Below are positions 33,745 through 41,689 of a stretch of 47,141 bases of DNA, piece after piece (the stretch's first letter is position 1; every line of letters begins with the position of its first letter). Origin of the DNA: an uncultured Anaeromyxobacter sp. (GTDB lineage Bacteria; Myxococcota; Myxococcia; Myxococcales; Anaeromyxobacteraceae). The translations under genes and the position numbers were made by a program. The notes beneath the pieces were generated by a model that was given only the letters and a program-made list of their open reading frames with translations, searched no databases and was not told where the DNA came from. The stretch spans positions 1 through 47,141 of the forward strand of contig CAIVAR010000113.1 in assembly GCA_903904005.1 (NCBI GenBank), read 5' to 3'.

Positions 33745-34296
33745 ATGAACACCTTCGCCCAGATGGCCCTGATCGCCGTGGCCGGAAGCGCCATGGGGCT
33801 CGCCGCCAACGCGCTGTCGCCCCACCCTGCGGCCCTCCAGCAGCCCGTCATCTCGGCCGCGGAGGCCGGCGGCGGCTCCTGCGCCATGCCCGCCACGGAG
33901 ACCCCCGCCGTCTCGGCTCCCGCCCCCTGGCGGGCCACCCGGATCGGGGTCGAGGACGCGAAGGGGCTCTGCACCGCCTGCCTGGCCGGCTTCGTCGACG
34001 CCCGCGGCGCCCACGAGTACGCCCACGGCCACATCGCCAACGCCATCCACCTCCCCCCGGCCGGGCACCCCGACGAGCCCGCTGCCATCGGCCAGCTCCG
34101 GACCTATGCGCTCGTGGTGGTCTACGACGGGGAGTACAGCTGCGCGGTGGCCGACGACGTCGCCGGACGCCTGCGCCGGGCCGGGCTCCCGGACGTGCGC
34201 GTCCTGCAGGGCGCCTGGCCCGCCTGGGTGGCCAGCAAGGGCCCCTCCGAGGCGGGCATGTGCGGGGTCTGCGGCCTGGAGGCCGTTCCCAGGTGA
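33745..34296 (+). CDS. rhodanese-like protein with extra CxxC motifs and N-terminal membrane segment
   Basis: This 183-aa protein has a hydrophobic N-terminus (FAQMALIAVAGSAMGLAANA), an anchor or signal that would put the rest outside the cytosol. The rhodanese domain (about 68-165) has GFVDARGAHEYAHGHIANAIHLP, the active loop VVYDGEYSCAVADDVA with Cys C133, and LQGAWPAWVASKG. Unusually, CTAC (C76, C79) opens the domain and CGVC (C173, C176) closes the protein, so it has at least two vicinal dithiols. Its stop overlaps the GTG of a MauE-like gene. The pair looks like a membrane thiol/sulfur relay. GTG 33739 is an alternative start. Confidence 0.85.
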   Translation: MNTFAQMALIAVAGSAMGLAANALSPHPAALQQPVISAAEAGGGSCAMPATETPAVSAPAPWRATRIGVEDAKGLCTACLAGFVDARGAHEYAHGHIANAIHLPPAGHPDEPAAIGQLRTYALVVVYDGEYSCAVADDVAGRLRRAGLPDVRVLQGAWPAWVASKGPSEAGMCGVCGLEAVPR

Positions 34297-34739
34297 ACCG
34301 CGTCGCCACCGCCGCCCGCCTCCTCCTCGGCGCCCTCTTCCTCTGGGCCTCGGCCACCAAGGTGCCCGACATGGGCGCCTTCGCCGAGAGCGTCGCCAAC
34401 TACCGCATCGTGCCCGCCGCGCTGGTCTCGGCCACGGCGGCGATGGTGGTGGGGGTCGAGATCGCGGCCTCGGTCGCGCTGCTCGCGAACCTCTGGTCGC
34501 GGGCCGCGGCCCTGGTCCTCGCCGCCCTGCTCGCGGTCTTCACCGTGGGGCTTGCGAGCGCGCTGGCCCGCGGGATCGACCTCGCCTGCGGCTGCTTCGG
34601 CGGGAACGACCCGGCTACCTGGTGGACCGTGCTGCGCGACCTCGTGCTCCTCGCGCTCGCCCTCGGGGTGGCGGCCTCCTCGCGCCCCTCCCCTTCCCGA
34701 CCGGTCTCCCGGACGCCCGACCCGGCTTCGATCCCCTGA
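34293..34739 (+). CDS. MauE/DoxX-like membrane protein
   Basis: This 148-aa protein has four hydrophobic segments: LLLGALFLWASATKV, LVSATAAMVVGVEIAASVALL, AAALVLAALLAVFTVGLASAL and LRDLVLLALALGVAA. The motif DLACGCFGG between helices 3 and 4 is typical of MauE-type proteins. These resemble DoxX and are thought to pass reducing power across the membrane, as in methylamine dehydrogenase maturation. No mau genes are present, so methylamine use is not implied. GTG 34293 overlaps the rhodanese stop (GTGA). Its last 125 bp overlap the convergent methyltransferase frame. Confidence 0.85.
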   Translation: MNRVATAARLLLGALFLWASATKVPDMGAFAESVANYRIVPAALVSATAAMVVGVEIAASVALLANLWSRAAALVLAALLAVFTVGLASALARGIDLACGCFGGNDPATWWTVLRDLVLLALALGVAASSRPSPSRPVSRTPDPASIP

Positions 34740-35343
34740 TCACCGCCAGCTCGAGGAAGTACTGGTAGGGGAGGAACCTCCGCTCCCGTGCCACCTCGAG
34801 CCCCGCCCGGCGCGCCGCGGCGGCGACGTCCGCCCGGGAGACCTTGTGGTCCGGCGGCGGCCCGACCGGCAGCTTCCGCCGGTGGAAGTCGACGACGACG
34901 ATGCGCCCACCGGCGGAGAGCCTCCCGGCGAGCTTCTTCAGATAGGCGGCTCCGTCGGGGAAGTGGTGGAACGCATTCACCACGAGAATCACCTGGCAGC
35001 GCCGCGGGGGAAGCGCGCCCTTCCGGGCGTCGGAGAGGATCGGGTGGAGGTTCCGGATCCCGGCCTCCTCGCTGCGCCGGGAGACGGCCTCGATCATCCG
35101 GGGGTCGACGTCGATCGCGTAGACCGCGCCGGCCGGTCCGACGGCCCGCGCCATCCGCAAGGCCAGGTAGCCCGGCCCTGCCCCGACGTCGCAGGCGACG
35201 TCGCCGGCCTCGAGGCCGAGCAGCTCGACCACCCGGTCGGGCTTCTGCCAGGCCGCGCGCTCCGGGTTCTCGAGCTTCCCCAGGTACCGGGCGAAGTCCT
35301 CCGGGTTCCGGTGCCGGTCGTAAGGTCCGTGTCCGTGTCCCAT
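34615..35343 (-). CDS. class I SAM-dependent methyltransferase
   Basis: This is a 242-aa protein with a His/Gly-rich N-terminus (MGHGHGPYDRHR) and a class I Rossmann methyltransferase fold: motif I VACDVGAGPGYLAL, YAIDVDP, LSDARKGALP, VILVVNAFHHFPD and GGRIVVVDFH. The substrate is unknown. The fold should end near LPYQYFLELAVI (about residue 201). The remaining ~40 residues are Arg/Gly/Pro-rich and lie antisense to the mauE 3' end, so the stop may have moved. ATG 35343 is the likely start; GTG 35352, overlapping the thiE stop, adds three residues. It appears co-transcribed with thiE. Confidence 0.85.
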   Translation of the reverse strand: MGHGHGPYDRHRNPEDFARYLGKLENPERAAWQKPDRVVELLGLEAGDVACDVGAGPGYLALRMARAVGPAGAVYAIDVDPRMIEAVSRRSEEAGIRNLHPILSDARKGALPPRRCQVILVVNAFHHFPDGAAYLKKLAGRLSAGGRIVVVDFHRRKLPVGPPPDHKVSRADVAAAARRAGLEVARERRFLPYQYFLELAVIRGSKPGRASGRPVGKGRGARRPPPRGRARGARGRAARSTR

Positions 35344-35348
35344 TTCTC

Positions 35349-35984
35349 TCACCCCGTTCTCGTCTTCGCCGCCGCCAGGAACGCCCGGACGACGACGCCG
35401 GGATCCTCGGCCTCGAGCCAGGCCCGGATGGCGGCTACCCCGTACGCGCCGGCGTCCAGGACCGAGCAGGCGTTGCCCAGGTCGATGCCCCCCAGACCGA
35501 CGAGCGGCAGCCCCAGGGCGGATGCCTCCCGCAGCCTGTCGAGCCCCACGGGCGCGCCGTAGCCCCTCTTCGACGGCGTGTCGAAGATCGGTCCGAAGGT
35601 CGCGAAGTCGGCGCCGCCGTCCCGGGCGCGAAGCACGTCCGCCGCGGAATGGCAGGAAACGGCGACGACCCCGGTCCCCAGGAGGCGCCGGGCCTCGCCG
35701 GGAGGGATCCCCGCCGCGGGCAGGTGCACGCCGTCGGCCCCGGCCGCGAGCGCGACGTCGACCCGGTCGTTCACGAGGAGGAGTTGCCCCGCCTCACCGA
35801 CCACCTCCCGCAGCGCGCGCGCGGTGGCCAGGAGTTCCCGACCGGGGGTTCCCCTCGACCGGAACTGGACCGCCACGATGCGGGGCGGCAAGCCCCGGAG
35901 GGCCGCCGCGACCTTCGCGACGAGGTCGCACCCCGCAGAAGGGTCAGTGACGAGGTGGACACGCGGGAGGGTCGAGGGCATCAT
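35349..35984 (-). CDS. thiE: thiamine-phosphate synthase (ThiE/TenI family)
   Basis: ThiE joins the pyrimidine pyrophosphate and thiazole phosphate into thiamine phosphate. This 211-aa TIM barrel has the family blocks LLLVNDRVDVALAAGADGVHLP, VAVSCHSAADVLRA, FATFGPIFDTPSKRGYG and LPLVGLGGID. The pyrophosphate-binding strand usually reads VQLREK but here is AVQFRSRG, so an active-site Lys is replaced by Arg. Activity is still likely, but a TenI-like role cannot be excluded. Starts at 35984 and 35981 (ATGATG) are equivalent. thiG and thiS lie about 1 kb away, supporting a thiamine role. Confidence 0.88.
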   Translation of the reverse strand: MMPSTLPRVHLVTDPSAGCDLVAKVAAALRGLPPRIVAVQFRSRGTPGRELLATARALREVVGEAGQLLLVNDRVDVALAAGADGVHLPAAGIPPGEARRLLGTGVVAVSCHSAADVLRARDGGADFATFGPIFDTPSKRGYGAPVGLDRLREASALGLPLVGLGGIDLGNACSVLDAGAYGVAAIRAWLEAEDPGVVVRAFLAAAKTRTG

Positions 35985-36025
35985 TCGGCGGTTTCCGGGG
36001 CGAGCATGCCCGAGAGGTCACCTTC

Positions 36026-36835
36026 TTGAACAGCGACGTGAACATCCTCCTCGAATTCCTGGACGCCCAGCGGGCGAAGCAGGCGCCCCACTTCCCCACC
36101 GTGAAGTTCGACAAGGTCCTGACCTTCATGGGGACGACGAGCCTCCCCGGGACCCACGCCTCGGTGGCCATCCTGCCCGTGAAGCGGCTGCAGGCGGGGA
36201 GCGCACCGTCGGAGATGCGCGTCCACCTGGGCGGCCGGCTGCCCCGCGCGCTGGCCCGCAACGAGTGCATCACCGTCCACGTCGACAAGGTGGAGCAGTA
36301 CCAGGGCTACCAGATCAAGTCCCGGCCGCTCGCCGGGGCCGGATCGGAGGGGCAGGTCTTCCAGCCCGAGGGCGACGGCATCGTCGTCGAGGGGCGGCAG
36401 ATCTACACGGTCCACCACAGCCCCTACACGATGAAGTTCTTCGAGCAGATCCCCTTCGCGGAGGTCGAGCAGACCGTGGGGAGCGTGAAGTACGCCCTCG
36501 TCGGCATGGGGGAGACCGCCAACATCTCGCCGCGGTTCGTCTTCCACCACGAGATGAAATCCGACCGGCTCCACCTCTTCCACGGCGACGGGCTGGCGCT
36601 CAAGACCTACATGAACCTCAAGGTGAACCGGCAGGAGACCCGCATCGTGGTCGACCTGGACACCTTCGAGGGCTGGGCCCTGCAGGGGACGGTCGAGGAG
36701 TTCGCCCCGCACCAGCACCCGACCGCCTACGAGCGGATCTGCCAGGGGTTCGCGGCCGGCAACTGGGGGCGCCCGTCGCGCGTCTTCCGGTTCGTCCCCG
36801 ACCGGTTCGAGCCGCTCGCCCCCTTCGCCGGGTAG
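36026..36835 (+). CDS. unrecognised 269-aa protein, possibly two split-barrel (flavin-nucleotide-binding-like) units
   Basis: This is a cytosolic 269-aa protein between the divergent thiE and convergent thiG genes. Each half has a similar order of strands: a ...HLGGRLPRALARNECITVHVDK VEQYQGYQIKSRPL stretch in the first half, and LHLFHGDGLALKTYMNLKV, IVVDLDTFEGWALQGTVEEF in the second. This resembles the pyridoxamine-phosphate-oxidase split barrel, where a strand of substrate residues is followed by V-D...GxxxxG. The similarity is by eye, and ligand residues cannot be assigned. TTG 36026 is the start because GAGAGG lies 8 nt upstream; GTG 36038 is an alternative. Its location hints at, but does not prove, a link to thiamine or B6 cofactors. 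Confidence 0.7.
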   Translation: MNSDVNILLEFLDAQRAKQAPHFPTVKFDKVLTFMGTTSLPGTHASVAILPVKRLQAGSAPSEMRVHLGGRLPRALARNECITVHVDKVEQYQGYQIKSRPLAGAGSEGQVFQPEGDGIVVEGRQIYTVHHSPYTMKFFEQIPFAEVEQTVGSVKYALVGMGETANISPRFVFHHEMKSDRLHLFHGDGLALKTYMNLKVNRQETRIVVDLDTFEGWALQGTVEEFAPHQHPTAYERICQGFAAGNWGRPSRVFRFVPDRFEPLAPFAG

Positions 36836-36840
36836 CCGCC

Positions 36841-37638
36841 CTACCGGGGGGAACCCACGAGCCCGGTCATGGGGCTCGAGGCCGCCGCGTGGAGGCGCAT
36901 CGGCATCCGCCCCGCCAGGAACGCCTTGCGGCCGGCAGCGACCCCGTCCCGCATGGCCTCGGCCATGAGCACCGGATCGCCCGCGTCGGCGATGGCCGTG
37001 TTCATGAGGACCGCGACGGCGCCGAGTTCCATGGCGATCGCGGCGTCGCTGGCGGTTCCGACACCCGCGTCGACGAGCACCGGAACCTTCACCGTCTCCA
37101 TGACGATGCGGAGGTTGTAGGGGTTGCGGATCCCGAGCCCGGAGCCGATGGGCGCGCCGAGCGGCATCACCGCCGCGCAGCCGACATCCTCGAGCCGCTT
37201 CGCGGTGACCGGGTCGTCGTTCGTGTACGGGAGGACCGTGAACCCCTCCTTCACCAGGATGCGCGCCGCCTCGACGAGCCCCACCACGTCCGGGAAGAGG
37301 GTCCGCCGGTCGCCGATGACCTCGAGCTTCACGAGGTCGCCCATGTCGAGTTCCCGCCCCAGCCTCGCCGTGCGGACCGCCTCGTCGGCGGTGAAGCAGG
37401 CCGCGGTGTTGGGGAGCAGCTTCATCCCCTTCGGGATCCAGGAGAGCAACGACGCCTCCCCCTGCTTCGAGAGGTCGAGCCGGCGAACCGCCACCGTGAC
37501 CACCTCGGCCCCGGAGGCGACGAGCGCCCGCTGCATGGTGGGGAAGTCCGCGTACTTGCCGGTGCCGACGAGCAGCCGGCTCCCGAACTCGTGCTTGCCG
37601 ATCGACCAGCCGTCCGCCGCGCGCGCCTCCACCATCAT
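36841..37638 (-). CDS. thiG: thiazole synthase
   Basis: ThiG builds the thiazole phosphate of thiamine from 1-deoxyxylulose-5-phosphate, dehydroglycine or iminoglycine, and ThiS-thiocarboxylate. The 265-aa barrel shows [49 protein letters not shown], the Lys-bearing [61 protein letters not shown] and [10 protein letters not shown]. The length is normal. The start ATG overlaps the thiS stop (ATGA). The partner enzyme for the glycine part (thiO or thiH) is not in the window. Confidence 0.97.
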   Translation of the reverse strand: MMVEARAADGWSIGKHEFGSRLLVGTGKYADFPTMQRALVASGAEVVTVAVRRLDLSKQGEASLLSWIPKGMKLLPNTAACFTADEAVRTARLGRELDMGDLVKLEVIGDRRTLFPDVVGLVEAARILVKEGFTVLPYTNDDPVTAKRLEDVGCAAVMPLGAPIGSGLGIRNPYNLRIVMETVKVPVLVDAGVGTASDAAIAMELGAVAVLMNTAIADAGDPVLMAEAMRDGVAAGRKAFLAGRMPMRLHAAASSPMTGLVGSPR

Positions 37639-37835
37639 CCTCCTCCCACGAACGCCACGATCTCCACCGCATCGCCGCCGCGGAGGACGTGCTCCTCGTG
37701 CCGGTCGCGCGTGACCACGGTCTCGTTCACCTCGACCGCGACCCGGGGGGCCTTCACGCCGAGCAGCGCGAGCAGGCCCGACACGGTGGTCCCATCGGCC
37801 ACCTCGCGAATCTCGCCGTTGATGGAGATCTGCAT
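37635..37835 (-). CDS. thiS: sulfur carrier protein ThiS
   Basis: This is a 66-aa ubiquitin-like sulfur carrier. It begins [12 protein letters not shown], has a GLLALLG helix and VEVNETVV strand, and ends with [12 protein letters not shown], the Gly-Gly tail that is adenylated and thiocarboxylated. ATG 37835 gives the standard length; upstream in-frame sequence is Arg/Pro-rich and overlaps the helicase leader. It delivers sulfur to ThiG, whose gene it overlaps by four bases. Confidence 0.95.
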   Translation of the reverse strand: MQISINGEIREVADGTTVSGLLALLGVKAPRVAVEVNETVVTRDRHEEHVLRGGDAVEIVAFVGGG

Positions 37836-37876
37836 CGAGGGCGATCTACAGCGGAGGCGCGGGGAAGGCAATCGGC

Positions 37877-40702
37877 GTGGTAGATTCGAGGCGGGTCGCG
37901 AGGTCGAGGCGGGTCGTGCGGGCGGCGCGGGAGGTACGGGTGGGTCGGGTGGCGGCGGGTGTCCGCGTCGAGGATCGCGTCCGCGCGACGGAGGGGCGAC
38001 CGCCCCGCCGTGCCGGTGCGCTCACCCCGTTCCACGAGCTCGTCGCCGCCGAGACGCTCACCGCACGGGGAGGCAGTGGAGCCGCCCGGCTCGCTCCGGC
38101 GCTGGCCCACGCCTCGCTCGACCTGAACCCCCACCAGGTGGAGGCGGCCGCCTTCGCGCTCGCCGCCCTGCCCACGGGCGGCGCGGTGCTGGCCGACGAG
38201 GTGGGGCTCGGCAAGACCATCGAGGCCGGGCTGGTGCTCGCCCAGCTCGCCTCGGAGGGGCGCGACCGGGCGGTGATCCTCGTCCCCGCGTCCCTGCGCA
38301 ACCAGTGGCGCGACGAGCTGCGCTCCCGGTTCGGCCTGACCGCCGAGGTGCTCGACGGCGAGCGGGCCCGGGCGCTGCCCGGCAACCCGTTCGACCGCCC
38401 GGGGATCGTCATCGCCTCCACCGCCTTCGCCGCGCTCCGTGCCGACGAGCTCGCACGGGTGCCCTGGGACGTGGCGGTGATCGACGAGGCCCACCGGATG
38501 CGGAACGCCTGGCGGCGCGACCACCGGACCGGCCAGGCGCTCCGGCGCGCCCTCAAGCGGACGCCCAAGCTCCTGCTCACCGCGACCCCCCTGCAGAACG
38601 ACCTGATGGAGCTCCTCGGGCTCGCCTCCTTCCTCGACGAGAACCTCCTCGGCGACGAGGACGCCTTCCGGCTCCGCTACGCCACCGGCGACCTCACCGA
38701 GGAGCGGGCCCGGGACCTCCAGGCCCGCCTGGCCCCGGTGGTCTTCCGCACCCTGCGCCGCCAGGTGAAGGAGTACGTCCGCTTCACGGCCCGGCGCTCG
38801 ATGGTGGAGGACTTCGCGCCATCGGCGGAGGAGCAGGCCCTGTACGACGGGGTGAGCGACTACCTCCGACGCGAGGACGCGCTCGCCATCCCCCCGGCGC
38901 GCCGCGCGCTCCTCGTCCTCGTCTACCGGAAGATCCTCGCCTCCTCCTCGTTCGCGCTGGCGAGCACGCTCGACCGGCTGGCCGGGTCGCTCGAGCACAC
39001 CCTGGCCGGGATCGGCGCGGTGCCGGCCGACTGCCCGGAGCTGGAGGGCTTCGCCGAGGAGGCCGAGGAATGGGAGGAGCCGCCGGGGGGAGCGCCGCGG
39101 CCGACCCCGACGCTCCGCCGCCGGATGGAGGCCGAGCTCCAGGAGCTGCGCGGCTTCGCCCGGGCCGCCCGGGCCATCCGCGTGAACGCCAAGGGAGAGG
39201 CCCTCTCCCGCGGGCTCGATCGGGCCTTCACGGTGGCGCGGGCCTGCGGGTGGCCGGAGAAGGCGGTGATCTTCACCGAGTTCCGCCGGACGCAGGACTA
39301 CCTCCGGGAGCTCCTCGAGGGGCGCGGCTGGTCGGTCACCTGCCTCTCCGGCGACGCCGGTTCCGCCGACCGGAGGCAGGCGCTCGTCGAGGAGTTCCGC
39401 GACCGGACCCAGGTGCTGCTCATGACCGAGGCCGGCGCGGAGGGGTTGAATCTCCAGTTCTGCAACCTGGTGGTGAACTACGACCTGCCCTGGAACCCCC
39501 AGCGGATCGAGCAGCGCATCGGCCGCTGCCACCGGTACGGACAGTCCCGCGACGTCCTCGTGGTGAACTTCCTCAACCGCAGGAACGCGGCAGACGCGAG
39601 GCTCTACGCCCTACTCGGCGAGAAGCTGGCCCTCTTCGACGGGGTCTTCGGATCCTCCGACGAGGTGCTCGGCGCGCTGGGCAGCGGCATCGACTTCGAG
39701 CGGAGGATCCTCGACATCTACCAGTCGTGCCGCACCGGCGAGGAGGTCGACAGGGCCTTCGAGGCGCTGCGCGGCGACCTCGACGGCCGGATCGAGGCGC
39801 GCCTCGCGGCGGCGCGATCCCTCCTCTTCGAGCGGTTCGACGGCGACGTCCGGGCGCGGATGCGCCTCACCGAGCGTGAGGCCGGGGAGGCGATGGGCAC
39901 GCGGGCGGCCGCCGAGGAGGCCCTCGTCCGGTCGGTGATGGACGGCGGAGCGGACCTCGGCCAGGCCGGCCTGGGAGCCGCCCTCCCCCCCGCGGAGCGT
40001 CGGGGGCGCCTGGCACGGGCGGCGGCCGAAGCGGTGAAGGCCCGGCCGGCGGAGGCGGTCCACCGGATCGAGGTGGAGGCCGCGGCGCTCCCGGTGCGGC
40101 TCGGCGGGCTGGCGGGGCGCGAGGGCTGGTGGTTCGCCTGGCGCCTCGGGCTCGAGGGGCTCGTCCCCGAGGAGCGGGTCGTCCACCTCGTCCTGTGGCG
40201 GGACGGTGCGGGCTGGCAGGTGCTCGACCCCGCCGACGCGGCGGTATTCGCGGCGCTGCCGGCCCGCCCGGGCCAGGGGGCCCCGGGAGGGTCGACACCG
40301 CTCGGCTCCCTCCCCGACGAGGCCGTGACCCGCCTCGCCGGTGCCGCGCGCACGGAGGTGGAGGCCCGCTCCGCCGCCGCCATCGACCTGGCCCGGGAGC
40401 GCTGGGACCGCTCCATCGAGGACGCGCTCGAGGGGCCGCGACGGACGGCCGACGAGGCGCGCGAGGCCTGGCGGCGCGCCCGCGCGAGCCTCCAGGAGTC
40501 CGGCGGGTCGCTCTCGCTCCCGGAGCGGCGGACCCTCGTCGAGCGGGCCGAGCGGGAGTACCGCCGGCGGCTCGACGACCTGCGCTCCGCGGAGGCCCTC
40601 CGGCTCGCCGACAAGGACCGGGCGATCGAGGAACTGCGGCGACGGGCCGAGGTTCGGGTTCGGCGGAAGCTGGTCGCCACCGCCTGGTGGCGCTGCTGCT
40701 GA
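37877..40702 (+). CDS. SNF2/RapA-type DEAD-box helicase-like ATPase
   Basis: This 941-aa SWI2/SNF2 translocase has the SNF2 N-terminal ATPase with ADEVGLGKTIEAGL (GLGKT 110-114), VPASLRNQW, VIDEAHRMRN and LLTATPLQND. The helicase C-terminal lobe has VIFTEFRRTQDYL, LLMTEAGAEGLNLQFC, VVNYDLPWNPQRIEQRIGRCHRYGQ. The GLGKTIEAGL and RIGRxxRxGQ forms match the RapA/HepA group that recycles RNA polymerase, but the RapA polymerase-binding domain is not obvious. The C-terminal ~350 residues are helical and charged. The first ~45 residues are Arg/Val-rich and lie over a G-rich repetitive stretch (37890-37960), so GTG 37949 may be the real start; GTG 37877 has a better ribosome site (GGGGAAGG). Confidence 0.9.
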   Translation: MVDSRRVARSRRVVRAAREVRVGRVAAGVRVEDRVRATEGRPPRRAGALTPFHELVAAETLTARGGSGAARLAPALAHASLDLNPHQVEAAAFALAALPTGGAVLADEVGLGKTIEAGLVLAQLASEGRDRAVILVPASLRNQWRDELRSRFGLTAEVLDGERARALPGNPFDRPGIVIASTAFAALRADELARVPWDVAVIDEAHRMRNAWRRDHRTGQALRRALKRTPKLLLTATPLQNDLMELLGLASFLDENLLGDEDAFRLRYATGDLTEERARDLQARLAPVVFRTLRRQVKEYVRFTARRSMVEDFAPSAEEQALYDGVSDYLRREDALAIPPARRALLVLVYRKILASSSFALASTLDRLAGSLEHTLAGIGAVPADCPELEGFAEEAEEWEEPPGGAPRPTPTLRRRMEAELQELRGFARAARAIRVNAKGEALSRGLDRAFTVARACGWPEKAVIFTEFRRTQDYLRELLEGRGWSVTCLSGDAGSADRRQALVEEFRDRTQVLLMTEAGAEGLNLQFCNLVVNYDLPWNPQRIEQRIGRCHRYGQSRDVLVVNFLNRRNAADARLYALLGEKLALFDGVFGSSDEVLGALGSGIDFERRILDIYQSCRTGEEVDRAFEALRGDLDGRIEARLAAARSLLFERFDGDVRARMRLTEREAGEAMGTRAAAEEALVRSVMDGGADLGQAGLGAALPPAERRGRLARAAAEAVKARPAEAVHRIEVEAAALPVRLGGLAGREGWWFAWRLGLEGLVPEERVVHLVLWRDGAGWQVLDPADAAVFAALPARPGQGAPGGSTPLGSLPDEAVTRLAGAARTEVEARSAAAIDLARERWDRSIEDALEGPRRTADEAREAWRRARASLQESGGSLSLPERRTLVERAEREYRRRLDDLRSAEALRLADKDRAIEELRRRAEVRVRRKLVATAWWRCC

Positions 40703-40723
40703 TAGCATCCGGGGGAGCGAGCC

Positions 40724-41689
40724 ATGACCCCCGTTCCCGACCTCCTCGACCGGCCGACCTCCGAGGGAGCGCGCGTCGTCGTGCTCGCGCTCCTCGCCGA
40801 GGCACGCGAGCGCGCCGGGCGGCTCGGAGTGCCGGGCGACGACGAGGCGCTCCACGACTTCCGGGTATCGGTCCGGCGGCTCCGCTCGGCGCTGCGCGCC
40901 TGGCGGGGCGTCCTCCCCCGGGCGGTGCGCGACAAGGACCTGCGACGCCTCCGGCGCGTGGCCCGGTCGACGGGCGAGGCCAGGGACGCCGAGGTGCTCC
41001 TCGCCTGGCTCGGGCAGGTGGCCCCGGAACGTCCGGCTGCGCAGCGCCCCGCGGCCGCCTGGCTGGCGCGGCGGCTCGCCCCGCGGGAGGGCGTGACCGG
41101 GCTCCAGAGAACGGGTGGAAGGCTCGTCGCGACCGCCGACAGGCTCTCCCGTTGCCTGGGTACGGAATCGAGCGCCCGGCGGAACGCCCCGCCAGGGGAG
41201 ACCTTCGGCGCCGCCGTCGCCTCCCGGATCCGGGAGCAGGCCCGGGCCGTGGCCGGCTTCCTCGCCCGGGTGGAGTCGCTCGACGACGCACCGCTGGCCC
41301 ACCGTGCCCGCATCCGGGGCAAGCGGCTGCGCTACCTCCTCGAGCCGCTCCGGAACGGGACCGGGGCCTCGCCGGGGCGGGCGCTCAAATCCCTGAAGCG
41401 GCTCCAGGACATTCTCGGCGAGTTGAACGACGCGCGGGTCGCCGCGGAGGTCCTGCGGACCGCCCGGCGCGAGGCGGAGGGCGACCCGGCGACGGGGCCG
41501 GGACTCCGCCGCGGGCTCCGCGCCCTCGAGGTCCAGGCATCGCTCCGCGCAGAGGCGGCCTTCGATCGGCTCCGCACGGAGGTGCTCACCCGCCGCGGGA
41601 AGGGGGCGCTCGGGCCCGCGCTGGAGGTGGCGGCGGCCCTGGAGTCGCGCGGCGCGCCGCCGGTCACGGACGGACGAGCGGGACCCTGA
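40724..41689 (+). CDS. CHAD-domain protein
   Basis: This 321-aa, strongly basic, helical protein is of the CHAD family, whose members bind inorganic polyphosphate through conserved His, Lys and Arg residues. Motifs are EALHDFRVSVRRLRSALRAW near residue 42, then DLRRLRRVARSTGEARDAEVLL and APLAHRARIRGKRLRYLLEPL, with KSLKRLQDILGELNDA. There is no CYTH domain in the protein and no polyphosphate kinase beside it, so its partner is unknown. It follows the SNF2 gene by 21 bp on the same strand. Its last 26 bp overlap the convergent lipid-kinase gene. Confidence 0.92.
   Translation: MTPVPDLLDRPTSEGARVVVLALLAEARERAGRLGVPGDDEALHDFRVSVRRLRSALRAWRGVLPRAVRDKDLRRLRRVARSTGEARDAEVLLAWLGQVAPERPAAQRPAAAWLARRLAPREGVTGLQRTGGRLVATADRLSRCLGTESSARRNAPPGETFGAAVASRIREQARAVAGFLARVESLDDAPLAHRARIRGKRLRYLLEPLRNGTGASPGRALKSLKRLQDILGELNDARVAAEVLRTARREAEGDPATGPGLRRGLRALEVQASLRAEAAFDRLRTEVLTRRGKGALGPALEVAAALESRGAPPVTDGRAGP

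Noticed and set aside
35985-36025. Possible TPP riboswitch for thiE or thiSG
   Set aside because: The leaders are only about 40 bp long and lack the CTGAG/ACCTGAT-type core sequences.
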